Assembly: GCA_944327845.1 (NCBI GenBank)
Contig: CALVHN010000005.1
Span: 1 to 64,000, forward strand
Reading direction: 5' to 3'
Origin: an uncultured Bacilli bacterium
Lineage (GTDB): Bacteria > Bacillota_I > Bacilli_A > RFN20 > CAG-826
DNA length: 64,000 bases
Shown: positions 18,562 through 28,382 of the stretch, in pieces
Layout: every line of letters starts with the position of its first letter
How positions within the stretch are numbered: the stretch's first letter is position 1
The notes under the pieces: generated by a model
What the model saw: only the letters and a program-made list of their open reading frames with translations
Databases searched by the model: none
What the model was told of the DNA's origin: nothing
Position numbers and translations under genes: made by a program

Positions 18562-19377
18562 ATGAATATAGAAATAGACGAAACAAAAGATAAGACATTA
18601 TACCTTGCTAAGATTAAATTTAGAGATAATACAGTTATTTATGATTTTGGCAATGAAAAGTATAAAGTTTTTGCTACTGAATATTCACATTTAAATTTTA
18701 ATGAAGGTGAATATTATTCTAAAGATGAAATAAAAAAACTTGTCGACTTAAACTATGAATACAAAATAAAAAAATATTTATTTAAATTATTAAATAAAAA
18801 TAATTTATCAATTAACGATGTCAAAGCTTCTATCTATAAAAAGTTTGGAAAAAATGATATTTCTAAAAATGTTTTAAAAGAAATAATTATTAACGAAGAT
18901 AGAGATATTAGATTTGCTGAAGAATATTTTGAATATTTAAATTCTCAAAATTATGGAAAGTATTTTATCCTTAATTTTTTAAAAAAACACGGGATTAGTG
19001 ATAAAATTATTGAAAATCTTGAGTTTAATAATGAGTCCGAACATAATAAATGTCGTACATTTTTTGAATCAATTAAGCATAAGTACGTCTCAAGTAATTA
19101 CATAAAACAAAAAAGAAAACTTTATGATTTAATGCTTCTTAGAGGATTTGATGTTGATTGTATTGTAAGTGTTTTAGATAGCTTAAAAATTGATGAACAA
19201 TCTGAATATGAAAAATTAAAGAAAGATTACGAAAATTATAAATATAAATATTCCTCAAGATATGTTGGAGCTAAATTAAAAGATAAAGTAATTAATGCAT
19301 TAATCAATAAAGGGTATTCTTTTAAGATGATTTATGAAATTATTGCTGAATTAGAGGAGGAAGATGCATATGATTAA
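18562..19377 (+). CDS. recX: RecX family regulatory protein
   Basis: RecX proteins bind RecA filaments and limit RecA activity. The 271-residue product has the RecX layout: a beta-rich N-terminal part (KDKTLYLAKIKFRDNTVIYD), then repeated three-helix units with the family spacing (YKIKKYLFKLLNKNNLSIND, LYDLMLLRGFDVDCIVSVLD, LKDKVINALINKGYSFKMIY). The length is close to Bacillus RecX (about 264). Its last codons overlap yhaM, so the two are probably cotranscribed. Sequence conservation in this family is low. Confidence 0.7.
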   Translation: MNIEIDETKDKTLYLAKIKFRDNTVIYDFGNEKYKVFATEYSHLNFNEGEYYSKDEIKKLVDLNYEYKIKKYLFKLLNKNNLSINDVKASIYKKFGKNDISKNVLKEIIINEDRDIRFAEEYFEYLNSQNYGKYFILNFLKKHGISDKIIENLEFNNESEHNKCRTFFESIKHKYVSSNYIKQKRKLYDLMLLRGFDVDCIVSVLDSLKIDEQSEYEKLKKDYENYKYKYSSRYVGAKLKDKVINALINKGYSFKMIYEIIAELEEEDAYD

Positions 19378-20299
19378 AGATTTGAGAGAGAATTCCACAA
19401 TAGAAGATAAGTTTTTAGTTAAAGATGCAAATGTTATGGTTTCTGCTAAAGGAACTAATTATTTGTCTTTAGTTTTACAAGATGCTTCAGGAACTATTGA
19501 AGCAAAAAAATTTGATTTAAAAGAAAAGGATGTTGAAATTTTACAAGCTGGAAATTTTGTTGAAATTGAAGGCAATACAAGTCTTTATCTTGAAAAATTA
19601 CAAATTATTGTTCGCTATGCATCAAAATTAGATGAAAATAAAATAGATTTTTCGTATTTTGTTCAAACTGCTCCTTTATCTGAGAAAGAATTATCTGATA
19701 ATATTGCAAGTTATATTAATTCTATTCAAAATGTGGACTGTAAAAGTATTGTAAGAGCAATTTTTAAAAAATATTGGAAAAAATTTTTAATACATCCAGC
19801 AGCTGTGAAAAATCATCATGATTATTGTGGTGGTTTAGCTTATCATACTTTAACAATGTGTAAAGTTGCTGATTCTATTTGTAATATTTATCAAGATATG
19901 AATCGAGATTTATTAATTAGCGGTTGTTTGTTGCATGATATAGGAAAAATGGTTGAATTATCTGACGCAGTTTTGCCTAAATATACAGTTGAAGGAAAAT
20001 TATTAGGACATCTTGTTATTGGAACAGAGATAATTAAACAAACTGCAATTGAATTAAATATTCAAGGCGAGATACCTTTATTATTACAACATATGATTAT
20101 TGCACATCATGGGAAACTTGAATATGGTTCTGCTGTTTTACCACAATTAAAAGAAGCTTATGCTCTTAGTATGATCGATGAAATGGATGCTAAATTAAAT
20201 GCCATTGATAAGGCATTATCAAATATTGAAGAAGGAACCTTTACTGAAAGAATCTTTTCTTTAGATAATCGAGTTATTTATAAACCTTTTAAAGATTAA
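19370..20299 (+). CDS. yhaM: 3'-5' exoribonuclease YhaM family
   Basis: YhaM is an OB-fold plus HD-domain 3'-5' exoribonuclease of Firmicutes. Residues 1-95 are the OB fold (FLVKDANVMVSAKGTNYLSL, then LQDASGTIEAKKFD). The HD domain carries HHDYCGGLAYHTLTM, the metal-binding CLLHDIGKM and the later IAHHGKLEYGS. The length of about 310 residues matches the family (B. subtilis 314). Two ATGs are possible. I prefer 19370 because GGAGG at 19356-19360 is nine bases away; from 19364 the gap is only three. It overlaps the end of recX and converges on the HIT gene. Confidence 0.93.
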   Translation: MIKDLRENSTIEDKFLVKDANVMVSAKGTNYLSLVLQDASGTIEAKKFDLKEKDVEILQAGNFVEIEGNTSLYLEKLQIIVRYASKLDENKIDFSYFVQTAPLSEKELSDNIASYINSIQNVDCKSIVRAIFKKYWKKFLIHPAAVKNHHDYCGGLAYHTLTMCKVADSICNIYQDMNRDLLISGCLLHDIGKMVELSDAVLPKYTVEGKLLGHLVIGTEIIKQTAIELNIQGEIPLLLQHMIIAHHGKLEYGSAVLPQLKEAYALSMIDEMDAKLNAIDKALSNIEEGTFTERIFSLDNRVIYKPFKD

Positions 20300-20304
20300 A
20301 ATAA

Positions 20305-20724
20305 TTAATCATCGATTTTTAATTTTTCAACAACTTGTAAGAAATTAACATTTTTAAGGTCTTTCATTTCTAATTTAAAACCATCAGCTGCTTCATAACG
20401 TGGGATAACATGAACGTGATAATGTTTAACGACTTGTCCAGCAGCTTCATAACAATTAATTAAAATATTAACACCTTTTGCACCTAATGCTTTTATTTGG
20501 ACTTGTCCAATTCTTTGAGCAACATTCATTACTCGATTCATTATATCTTTGGGCGTTGATAAAAATGAATCATAGTGACTTTTTGGTATTACAAGTGTGT
20601 GTCCATAAGTGACTGGATTAGCATCTAAAAAAGCAAGAACATAGTCATCTTCATATATTTTATATGAACTAATTACATTATCTGCTATTTTACAAAAGAT
20701 ACAATTTGCATCAAAATTTTTCAT
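20305..20724 (-). CDS. HIT family nucleotide-binding protein
   Basis: The 139-residue protein belongs to the histidine triad superfamily, which hydrolyses nucleoside phosphoramidates or dinucleoside polyphosphates. It opens with CIFCKIADNVISSYKIYEDD and carries the triad HYHVHVIPRY. The two early cysteines (CIFC) suggest the zinc-binding Hit subgroup. The RBS is GGAGGAAATT. The exact substrate cannot be told from sequence. Confidence 0.93.
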   Translation of the reverse strand: MKNFDANCIFCKIADNVISSYKIYEDDYVLAFLDANPVTYGHTLVIPKSHYDSFLSTPKDIMNRVMNVAQRIGQVQIKALGAKGVNILINCYEAAGQVVKHYHVHVIPRYEAADGFKLEMKDLKNVNFLQVVEKLKIDD

Positions 20725-20743
20725 AATTTCCTCCTAAAAGAAA

Positions 20744-20773
20744 AGAGAGCTTTTCTTTATCATTAAGCTCTCT
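20744..20773 (-). terminator. Rho-independent terminator of the foldase-lipoprotein operon
   Basis: On the minus strand, AGAGAGCTT pairs with AAGCTCTCT around a 12-base loop and is followed by TTTCTTTT. It separates the two large lipoprotein genes from the HIT gene. Confidence 0.8.
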
Positions 20774-20805
20774 AATTATATCATGATTAATCGTTTTATA
20801 ATTGT

Positions 20806-22713
20806 TTAATCGAATAAATCTGGATATGTTTCTTGGAAATATTCAAATACATCTTGGTCAAAGTATGTTAAGTAAGATTGATCAAGGAAGTATTCAATAG
20901 CTGAAGAAGTATAAGTATCTGAACTTGCAATTTCATAGCCAACTTCAAGGGCATATGATTCAATTTCTCTCATTTCTTCAGCAGTGGTACTTTCATCAGA
21001 AGTTGTTTTTGATGGAGTGATGTAATCATAAACAGCAATAATATAATATGTAGATTCATCATCATTGCTCCAAATGATACTATCATATTCATTCCATCTA
21101 TCGTATGTTGCTTTCTTTAAGAAAGTAACTCCACCAGGTTCAAATGATTTTAAATAAGTCCAATCAATAGCATTTGAAACGCTATTAGCTGAGTTTAATT
21201 CATTGACAATTGAAGCTGAGAATAATCTATCAGTAATTGAAGAAGGAAGAGAAGAGTAATCACTCTTTGTACCCCAACCGTAAGTTGTATAATCTTCAAT
21301 TCTTATTTGGTTAGTTCTAATTTCAAGTCCATCTTGTGGTGAATAAATACGATCATTAATATTTGTAAATGAATCATAATTTGTAGTGTTATTTGTTGAT
21401 GGATTATCTGTTAAAGTAGAATAATCTTTAATTAAATCTCCATAAACAGAATTTCTATAATAAGAATATCCATTATAAGCTGTACCATCGATATAAGTTA
21501 CAGGGTTTCCTGTATTTGGATTATTACCATCTTCATCAACAAGAACTTGTGTATTTTGCCAATCAGTTGTAATGTTTCCAAATGTATTTTGAGCTAAAGT
21601 TTTGGCTAAAGCATTTTCTTCAAGATCTAAATCTTCAGGAATTCCCATCCAAGCGGTACAAGCACTATCAAATGTAAAGTTTTCTTCATTTATAGTAGTT
21701 GAATCGCTATCAAGATAATTACTAGCAAAATTTCTTAAAAGTTGATATGCGTTATTTTGTGTATTGTTTTGAATTTGGACGTATTCAATTCTTCTTTGTT
21801 GAGTTCTACCAATAGCAGCATATTGATTTTGCATAATGTATAACTCAGTAAGAAGGTTATTAACAATAGTAGGAATAACTTGATTATTAATGTAAACAAC
21901 ATAGTGTTCTAAGTGAATTAAAGCATTGTCACCATCAATAATGTTGTTATAGTTCTTTTCAGGATCATAACTTGAATCAATGAAGACACCTTGTGTAAAT
22001 TCCCCGTCACTAGAAACTGTACTCTCAACTTGATAATCATTTTCTTTGAGTTGATTAATTTGATCGTTTACATAAGAGATACTTAATTCAGTAACACCAG
22101 ATTCAGTATTAACTGAATAAACTGGGTATAAGCTATCCATTAATGATTCAACATATAAAATTTCATAAAAACTACTATTATATTTATATGAATCATTGTT
22201 GATGTTGTTAAACATAGTGACAACAACTTGTTTTTTAATTAATTCTTTATACATGTTAATTCTAGTTGTATAAGAATCTAAATTTTCAAGTTTAATATCA
22301 TCTATATCTTCATATGTAATACGAATACCAGCATCTGTCCAATTCCAGTATGCTTGATGTGATTTGATGAATTCAATTTTTTCATCATCAGTTACAGTAG
22401 TTGTAGCATCACCAGTAGTGTATTTATAATCCCAATTTTCTAATAAGATATCACCGTTTTCATCGATTGTATAATTACCTAAGTAATTTTTTGCAACTTC
22501 ATTTGTTAATAAGGAAGCAACTTCGGAATTATAATTTTCATCATTATGAATGATATCAAATAAATCTTTTAATGTATTATTGTCAACTTGAACATTATTT
22601 GTATTAAAAGCAGGATCATTTGGATTTTTAATAGTAGCAACAGCTACATCACAAGATGATAACAATAATACTGATGCGGCTAAGACACTTAAAATTGCAT
22701 TTCTTTTTTTCAT
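20806..22713 (-). CDS. Large lipoprotein, partner of the parvulin-like protein
   Basis: The 635-residue protein has a lipoprotein signal peptide with lipobox LLSSC at about residue 21. The mature part is acidic and rich in Asn, Asp, Ser and Tyr, with helical segments but no motif I can assign. It follows the parvulin-like lipoprotein gene by 14 bp and shares its size class and leader style, so the two form an operon. It may be a diverged relative of SurA/PrsA N-terminal chaperone domains without the isomerase part; that is inference. Confidence 0.65.
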   Translation of the reverse strand: MKKRNAILSVLAASVLLLSSCDVAVATIKNPNDPAFNTNNVQVDNNTLKDLFDIIHNDENYNSEVASLLTNEVAKNYLGNYTIDENGDILLENWDYKYTTGDATTTVTDDEKIEFIKSHQAYWNWTDAGIRITYEDIDDIKLENLDSYTTRINMYKELIKKQVVVTMFNNINNDSYKYNSSFYEILYVESLMDSLYPVYSVNTESGVTELSISYVNDQINQLKENDYQVESTVSSDGEFTQGVFIDSSYDPEKNYNNIIDGDNALIHLEHYVVYINNQVIPTIVNNLLTELYIMQNQYAAIGRTQQRRIEYVQIQNNTQNNAYQLLRNFASNYLDSDSTTINEENFTFDSACTAWMGIPEDLDLEENALAKTLAQNTFGNITTDWQNTQVLVDEDGNNPNTGNPVTYIDGTAYNGYSYYRNSVYGDLIKDYSTLTDNPSTNNTTNYDSFTNINDRIYSPQDGLEIRTNQIRIEDYTTYGWGTKSDYSSLPSSITDRLFSASIVNELNSANSVSNAIDWTYLKSFEPGGVTFLKKATYDRWNEYDSIIWSNDDESTYYIIAVYDYITPSKTTSDESTTAEEMREIESYALEVGYEIASSDTYTSSAIEYFLDQSYLTYFDQDVFEYFQETYPDLFD

Positions 22714-22727
22714 ATTATCATCTCCTC

Positions 22728-24887
22728 TTAATTAGTAGTTCCTGTATCAGAACCACCAGTTTGATTTGCACTTGATGAATAGTAGCACATACTTCCTTCA
22801 GCATAGTATTTACTATCACCAAAATGAAGAGCACAAGTCTCTGGAATTAAGCCATTGTCTCTTTCTCTTTCTTGGTTGTTAATAGTATTGAAATAAGAAA
22901 GCCATGCATCATATAAAGTATCGCTAACGCCATTATTATATTGAAGGTTAGTATGTTCAATATATCTTTGAATTAAAGCGTCAACATCAGCATTATTTGA
23001 TTTAACACTGATTGTGATATTGCTTGCATCTTGTAACCAATTAGTAATAACAAATTCTTTGATACTTGCAGTTGAATTACCAGCGCTTGATTGGAAGTTT
23101 TCATATTTTTCTTTTAATAATGGATTAGCACTATCTCCAGATGAAATTATAGATTCATAACCTTCTTGGTTAGTTACAGTATCACCATAAACATAAGTAA
23201 TTTTTGGTGTACCATCAACTTCACCGTCATTATTTGTATCTACGCCAGGGAACTCAACATTGTAGTCTGGTATACGTTGTCCATTTTCATCAGTTGTATA
23301 ACCATTTGAAACAAGTGGATTAACTGGAGCAAAGTATTCAGCAAGAGAAACATCTCTTGGATCAACCTCGTCGTGTCTATTTTCTTTTTGAGTTTGAATT
23401 AAACCAGAACGTTCAACAACAATAAAGTGAATGCCTCCAGATGAAGTAGCATTTAATGTAACTAAAATAGGATTACCATTTTCATCACATAAAACTTTTT
23501 TAGGTGTTCCATCAATTGTTATTGATTTAAAGTTTTGAGTATTTAAACCTGAATAAGTGGTATTACTTGTAGAATATTTTCCATCAACAATATCACTATA
23601 ACCTGTTGTTCCATCTGTATAGGTAACTGTTCTTCCCATTGAACCATTGAAATCTTCAGGAGCATTAGCATATGAGACATCTTCATCAGTGATGAAGGCA
23701 ATATTATGTCTGTTGAAATATTTATTGAAAATAATATTTCTTGGATAATAAGCTGCATTTCCTTCATTAACGGTTTGGCCGTTATATGTTTCAATAGATC
23801 TTAAGTTATATAACTCTTGGAGTGCCCCATATGGGATAAATGATGCACCTAAATCTTGGATATAATTAGCAATTGAACCATCTTTAGTTGTTCCGTCTTC
23901 ATTATATCCTGGAATATTAAATAATGATTTATTGGAAGAATCATCGCTAGCTATTCTGTTATTGTATGCTTCTTTAGAAGCGTTGTTAGTTTTTGCAGGA
24001 TTTGTATCAGATGGCTCCATATTTAACAATGTTTCATATGCATAAACACCAAGTTTAAATTCGTTAACAAAACTTGTTGATGTATCCATAATATAACCAT
24101 TTGGATTTGAAGCAATTCCAGTATCATCTGACCAAATTTTAGCAGTAGAAGTAAATGTAGTTCCTTCAGAAGGATTTACATTAATTAATGCATTTACAAC
24201 GTTATATAATTTTTCAACATTATCAGCTGTTACTTCAGATCTTGTATAGTTGTCTTCACTTGATCCAATTTTTACAAGAATATGTTTAACATGATAAGGG
24301 ATACGTTGATTGATGTAGCCATTATCACCCCAAACAATATTATATTGTTGTTGTAATTCCCAATCTTCTGCTGTTGAATCTTGACGCCAATTATTAAAGA
24401 CTTCGTAGTATTGATCATCAACACGATCTTCCATATTTTCATATTGTCTATCTAACCAGTATTGATGTTCTTTTTCAGCTTCATCCATATTTGGATCGTC
24501 ATATCCGAGAGTATCAGTTAAATAATCTTCCCAACTTACATCACTTTCTTCTGCAGTATCTTGAGCTTCGATAATGTCGTTATCGGTTGTTCTATTAACT
24601 TCATTTAGATAATCATGCATTGCTCCGTTTTCATCGACAAAAGCTAATCTAATTTGAACTTCATACATTGCATCATAAAAAGCTTGAGCATGATTACTAG
24701 GATTTTGTTCAAGATATCTTTCAAAGATGTCATCTGCAGTAATTTGCTTAGTTTCTACATTTCCATCTGGATTTACATAATTGTATTCAATGATGTAGTT
24801 GTCTTGAGTGGTAACACCACAGCCAGCTAGAGAAACAAGACCCAATGCACATATTGCAAGAGACAAAGGTTTCTTAAATTTCTTCAT
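22728..24887 (-). CDS. PrsA-like foldase lipoprotein with parvulin-like domain
   Basis: The 719-residue protein is probably an extracellular foldase. The signal peptide ends in LAGC at about residue 23. The next block (KQITADDIFERYLEQNPSN, then FYDAMYEVQIRLAF) looks like the SurA/PrsA N-terminal region. A parvulin-like start follows, YHVKHILVK, with a helix, TTFTSTAKIWSDDTG and FVNEFKLG. The closing strand appears only about 200 residues later as GGIHFIVVERS, so the isomerase fold seems to carry a large insertion. Parvulins help fold exported proteins. It is the first gene of the operon. Confidence 0.7.
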   Translation of the reverse strand: MKKFKKPLSLAICALGLVSLAGCGVTTQDNYIIEYNYVNPDGNVETKQITADDIFERYLEQNPSNHAQAFYDAMYEVQIRLAFVDENGAMHDYLNEVNRTTDNDIIEAQDTAEESDVSWEDYLTDTLGYDDPNMDEAEKEHQYWLDRQYENMEDRVDDQYYEVFNNWRQDSTAEDWELQQQYNIVWGDNGYINQRIPYHVKHILVKIGSSEDNYTRSEVTADNVEKLYNVVNALINVNPSEGTTFTSTAKIWSDDTGIASNPNGYIMDTSTSFVNEFKLGVYAYETLLNMEPSDTNPAKTNNASKEAYNNRIASDDSSNKSLFNIPGYNEDGTTKDGSIANYIQDLGASFIPYGALQELYNLRSIETYNGQTVNEGNAAYYPRNIIFNKYFNRHNIAFITDEDVSYANAPEDFNGSMGRTVTYTDGTTGYSDIVDGKYSTSNTTYSGLNTQNFKSITIDGTPKKVLCDENGNPILVTLNATSSGGIHFIVVERSGLIQTQKENRHDEVDPRDVSLAEYFAPVNPLVSNGYTTDENGQRIPDYNVEFPGVDTNNDGEVDGTPKITYVYGDTVTNQEGYESIISSGDSANPLLKEKYENFQSSAGNSTASIKEFVITNWLQDASNITISVKSNNADVDALIQRYIEHTNLQYNNGVSDTLYDAWLSYFNTINNQERERDNGLIPETCALHFGDSKYYAEGSMCYYSSSANQTGGSDTGTTN

Positions 24888-24938
24888 AGATTTTTCCTTT
24901 CATAAAAAATACTATTCCTAAATAAATAGCTCATTTAT

Positions 24939-24956
24939 TTTATACTAAAGTATAAA
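24939..24956. promoter_or_regulatory. Palindrome overlapping the foldase promoter
   Basis: TTTATACTAAAGTATAAA is a perfect inverted repeat with 8-base arms and a 2-base spacer. On the minus strand its right half provides a TATAAA -10 element with TTGTTT about 15 bp upstream. It could be an operator or just a symmetrical promoter. Confidence 0.35.
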
Positions 24957-25054
24957 TTAAAACAATACGAAAAATTGAGCCGAAAATATCGATAATTTTT
25001 TACATAAAACATTCACTATTTTGTCGAAAACGATAACTAAAATGATTATAAAAA

Positions 25055-25082
25055 TTGTATTCTTACAAGAAAATGCTATAAA
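25055..25082 (+). promoter_or_regulatory. Promoter of the suf operon
   Basis: TTGTAT and TATAAA are separated by 16 bp, and TATAAA ends 27 bp before the sufC ATG. An RBS (AAAGGAGG) follows. I see no IscR- or Fur-like operator. Confidence 0.6.
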
Positions 25083-25109
25083 ATTATTGTCTAAAAAGGA
25101 GGATTTACC

Positions 25110-25937
25110 ATGAGTGAACTGATTATTAAAAATCTTCATGTAGAAGTTGAAAATAAAAAAATCTTAAAAGGTATCAACTTAACTGTTAAAAATAACGAAT
25201 TGGTCGCAATTTTAGGGCCTAATGGACATGGTAAATCAACGTTGTTATCCGTTATCATGGGAAATCCAAAATATAAAGTTGTTGAAGGCGAAATTCTATT
25301 TGATGGTGAAAATGTTTTAAAGATGAGTGTTGATGAAAGAAGCAAGAAAGGAATTTTTTTAGGTTTTCAAAATCCATATGAGATTCCAGGGTTAAATACT
25401 TCAGATTTTTATAAAGCAGCTTTAAACGCTCATGAAGAAAAACGTATCCCACTATTTAAGTTCTATAAAGCTCTTGAAAATGGATGCAAGGATGTGAAAT
25501 TGGACTTTGATATGATGAATCGAAATTTAAATGATGGATTTAGTGGTGGAGAAAAGAAGAGAAATGAAATTTTACAAATGCTTTTATTAAATCCAAAGCT
25601 TGCAATGCTTGATGAAATTGATAGTGGATTAGATGTTGATGCTTTAAATATCGTGTCTGATGCTATAACCAAGCAAAAAGAGAAAGGCTCAAGCTTTTTA
25701 GTAGTTTCTCACTATGATAAGTTTTTGAATTCATTAAAACCTGATAAAGTTGCTGTTATTATTAATGGCCGAGTTGCTTGTATAGGCGGAGAGGAGATAT
25801 CAAAAAATATTGCTTCCTTTGGATATCATTGGGTTAAGAAAACATATGGTATTGAGATAGAAAAAGAAGAAACTTCAATGAATCAAGTTAGTATTGGCGT
25901 TTGTGCAACAAAAGAGATTATTAAAGATGAAAAGTAA
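25110..25937 (+). CDS. sufC: SufC, Fe-S assembly ATPase
   Basis: SufC is the ABC-type ATPase of the cytosolic SufBCD scaffold for iron-sulfur clusters. Walker A (GPNGHGKST) is near residue 36, the SufC-type signature is FSGGEKKRNEILQ, Walker B is LAMLDEIDSGLD, and the switch His is in VVSHYDKFL. The length of 275 residues is slightly over the usual 250. It is the first gene of the operon, and its stop overlaps the sufD start by 11 bases. Confidence 0.96.
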   Translation: MSELIIKNLHVEVENKKILKGINLTVKNNELVAILGPNGHGKSTLLSVIMGNPKYKVVEGEILFDGENVLKMSVDERSKKGIFLGFQNPYEIPGLNTSDFYKAALNAHEEKRIPLFKFYKALENGCKDVKLDFDMMNRNLNDGFSGGEKKRNEILQMLLLNPKLAMLDEIDSGLDVDALNIVSDAITKQKEKGSSFLVVSHYDKFLNSLKPDKVAVIINGRVACIGGEEISKNIASFGYHWVKKTYGIEIEKEETSMNQVSIGVCATKEIIKDEK

Positions 25938-26730
25938 AATAATTGAGGTTAACGATAAATTAATTTTAACTGAAAATGATTCAGGCGAACTGATATTAGA
26001 CTTAAAGAAATGTAATGAAAAAGTCGATTTTTTTATTAAACAAAATTTAAAATTCGTACTATCTTTGATTAATATCCCTTCAAATCTTGCTTTAAATTTT
26101 AATTTAGAAGAAAATTCTAATTTAAAATTAAAGATTATCAATGATTCTTCAAATAAAAGCCTTAATTTTAATGAAAACCTTGCAAATTCTTGTTATTTTT
26201 CTTGTTTTTTAGTTGATTTATCTAAGTCTAATACTGAAATCAAAAATTTATGTAATATGAATGGTGAAGGTTCTTCTTTTGATTTTGAGATATCTTCTTT
26301 ATCTAATAAAGATACAGTTAAAAAATATGAAATTTCTTGTAATCATAATAGCTTAAATCAAAATTCAAATGTTTCTTTACATGGAGTTGCATTACAAAAC
26401 GGACAAATTATCGGTAAGGGTGTTACTTGGATTAAAGAAAATTCGATTAAATCAAACGCTAAACAAAATGAAAGAATTATTCTATTTGATAAAGAGAGTG
26501 CGGGTAAAGGTTATCCTACTTTAAAAATAGATTGTAATGATGTTAAAGCAAGTCATGGGTGTGCTATTGGTTCTTTAAATGATAATCATTTATTTTATTT
26601 ATTAAGTAGAGGTTTATCATATAATGAGGCAAGAAAACTAATTACTTTAGGTTATCTTCAATCAATAAAAGTTAATTTTAATATAGATGAACAAGAAACA
26701 ATTGATTCACTTATTAATGGAGGGTTTTAA
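25927..26730 (+). CDS. sufD: SufD-like Fe-S scaffold subunit
   Basis: This is a diverged, short SufB/SufD family protein (267 residues from the ATG at 25927, versus over 400 in Bacillus). The C-terminal half carries the family pattern: GVALQNGQIIGKGVTWIKEN, NERIILFDKESAGKGYPTLK, and KASHGCAIGSLNDNHLFYLL followed by SRGLSYNEARKLI. With SufB and SufC it forms the SufBC2D scaffold. An upstream TTG start in frame would lie inside sufC and is less likely. Its short N-terminal half suggests a reduced beta-helix. Confidence 0.88.
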   Translation: MKSKIIEVNDKLILTENDSGELILDLKKCNEKVDFFIKQNLKFVLSLINIPSNLALNFNLEENSNLKLKIINDSSNKSLNFNENLANSCYFSCFLVDLSKSNTEIKNLCNMNGEGSSFDFEISSLSNKDTVKKYEISCNHNSLNQNSNVSLHGVALQNGQIIGKGVTWIKENSIKSNAKQNERIILFDKESAGKGYPTLKIDCNDVKASHGCAIGSLNDNHLFYLLSRGLSYNEARKLITLGYLQSIKVNFNIDEQETIDSLINGGF

Positions 26731-26731
26731 A

Positions 26732-27952
26732 ATGTTAGATCCTATAAAAATAAGAAAAGATTTTCCGATGTATAAGAATAATCCAAATATTGTTTATTTG
26801 GATAATGCTGCAACCACTTTTAAACCTTACTCAGTAATAGATGAGTGCAATAGATATTATTTAAGTGAAACTGCAAACGCACATAGAGGTGATTATGACT
26901 TAGCTTATAAAGTTGATATAGCAGTAGATAGTGTAAGAGAAAAAGTAGCAAAATTTATAAATTCAAAGAAAATTGAGGTAGTTTTTACTTCAGGTGCATC
27001 AATGTCAATGAACATGATTGCCTATGGGTATGGAAATAAGTATTTAACATCCGATGATGAAATCTTATTAACTGAAGCAGAACATGCTTCTAATGTTCTT
27101 CCTTGGTTTAAAGTAAGTGAAGTAACTGGAGCAAAAATTAAGTATATTCCTTTAACTAAAGAAGGAAGATTAACAATTGATAATTTAAAGAAAGTATTAA
27201 ATGAAAAAACTAGAATTGTTTCAATTGCTCAAGTAACTAATGTTTTAGGTTATATAGTTGATATTAAAGAAATTGCTAAATATGTTCATGAAAATTCTAA
27301 CGCAATAGTAGTTTGCGATGGTGCACAATCTGTTCCACATATGAAAATAGATGTTAAAGATTTAGATTGTGATTTTTTAGTGTTTTCTGGACACAAACTT
27401 TGTGGTCCTACTGGAATAGGGGTTTTATATGGAAAGTATAACTTGCTTCAAAAAATGGAACCATTAATGAGTGGAGGCGGAGATAATGCAAAATTTGATA
27501 TGTGTGGTAATGTTGCTTATCTTGAACCACCAGCAAAATTTGAAGCAGGGACAATGAATTTAGCAGGAATTTATGGTTTAGGTGGAGCTATTGATTATCT
27601 TATGAATATTGGAATGAATAACATTGAAGAATATGAAAGATATTTAAGAAAATATGCCATAAATAAACTAAAAACCTTGCAAAACCTTATTATTTATAAC
27701 GAAAATGCAGAAACTGGAATTATAACATTAAATGTAAAAGGTGTGTTTTCTCAAGATGAAGCAAGCTATTTAAATAGCAAAGGAATTTGCGTTAGAAGTG
27801 GTGAACACTGTGCAAAACTTCTAAAGGATAGATTAGGAGCTAGCGGAACTGTAAGAGTATCACTATATTTTTATAATACCGTAGAGGATATTGATAAACT
27901 TTGCTTAGCTTTAAAAAATGGAGGTGACTTTTTAGATGCCTATTTCAATTGA
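26732..27952 (+). CDS. sufS: SufS cysteine desulfurase
   Basis: SufS is a class II PLP-dependent cysteine desulfurase that takes sulfur from cysteine and passes it to SufU. It has YLDNAATTFKP at the start, the Schiff-base Lys222 in FSGHKLCGPTGIG, and the catalytic Cys360 in RSGEHCAKLL. The ATG at 26732 is chosen because GGAGGG lies just upstream and the family starts at this point; a longer in-frame start at 26687 is inside sufD. At 406 residues it is full length. It overlaps sufU by 17 bases. Confidence 0.96.
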   Translation: MLDPIKIRKDFPMYKNNPNIVYLDNAATTFKPYSVIDECNRYYLSETANAHRGDYDLAYKVDIAVDSVREKVAKFINSKKIEVVFTSGASMSMNMIAYGYGNKYLTSDDEILLTEAEHASNVLPWFKVSEVTGAKIKYIPLTKEGRLTIDNLKKVLNEKTRIVSIAQVTNVLGYIVDIKEIAKYVHENSNAIVVCDGAQSVPHMKIDVKDLDCDFLVFSGHKLCGPTGIGVLYGKYNLLQKMEPLMSGGGDNAKFDMCGNVAYLEPPAKFEAGTMNLAGIYGLGGAIDYLMNIGMNNIEEYERYLRKYAINKLKTLQNLIIYNENAETGIITLNVKGVFSQDEASYLNSKGICVRSGEHCAKLLKDRLGASGTVRVSLYFYNTVEDIDKLCLALKNGGDFLDAYFN

Positions 27953-28382
27953 TCAAAAGATATTGCGTGAAATTATAATGGATCATTATTCGCATCCTTC
28001 GCATAAAAATAAACCAGTTAATGAGAATGAATATTTTAAAGTTGAGATGAATTCTGCTAGTTGTATTGATGATTTATTTATATATTTAAAGGTAAAAGAC
28101 GACATTATTGTTGATGCTTTATTTGATGGAATTGCTTGTACTATTTCTACAGCTTCGACAGATATTTTGTGTGACCTTTTAATTTCAAAAACAAAAAGGG
28201 AAGCTTTATATATAATTGAACAATATCAAAATATGATTTTTGAAAAACCTTATGATGAAGAGTGCATTGGAGAACTTATTGCCTTTATAAATACACATAA
28301 ACAAGCATCACGAATTAAATGTGCAACGCTTGGAAGTGAAGGATTTAAAAAGCTTTTGGAGAATAACGAAGATGAAAAATAA
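27936..28382 (+). CDS. sufU: SufU sulfur-transfer protein
   Basis: SufU is the zinc-dependent sulfurtransferase that accepts persulfide from SufS in Gram-positive bacteria. The 148 residues include [14 protein letters not shown] and the zinc ligands in SASCIDD (Cys and Asp), [10 protein letters not shown] and RIKCATLG. The usual NPxCGD is changed to SASCIDD, keeping Cys and Asp. The RBS (GGAGGTGA) lies within the end of sufS. Confidence 0.93.
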   Translation: MPISIDQKILREIIMDHYSHPSHKNKPVNENEYFKVEMNSASCIDDLFIYLKVKDDIIVDALFDGIACTISTASTDILCDLLISKTKREALYIIEQYQNMIFEKPYDEECIGELIAFINTHKQASRIKCATLGSEGFKKLLENNEDEK

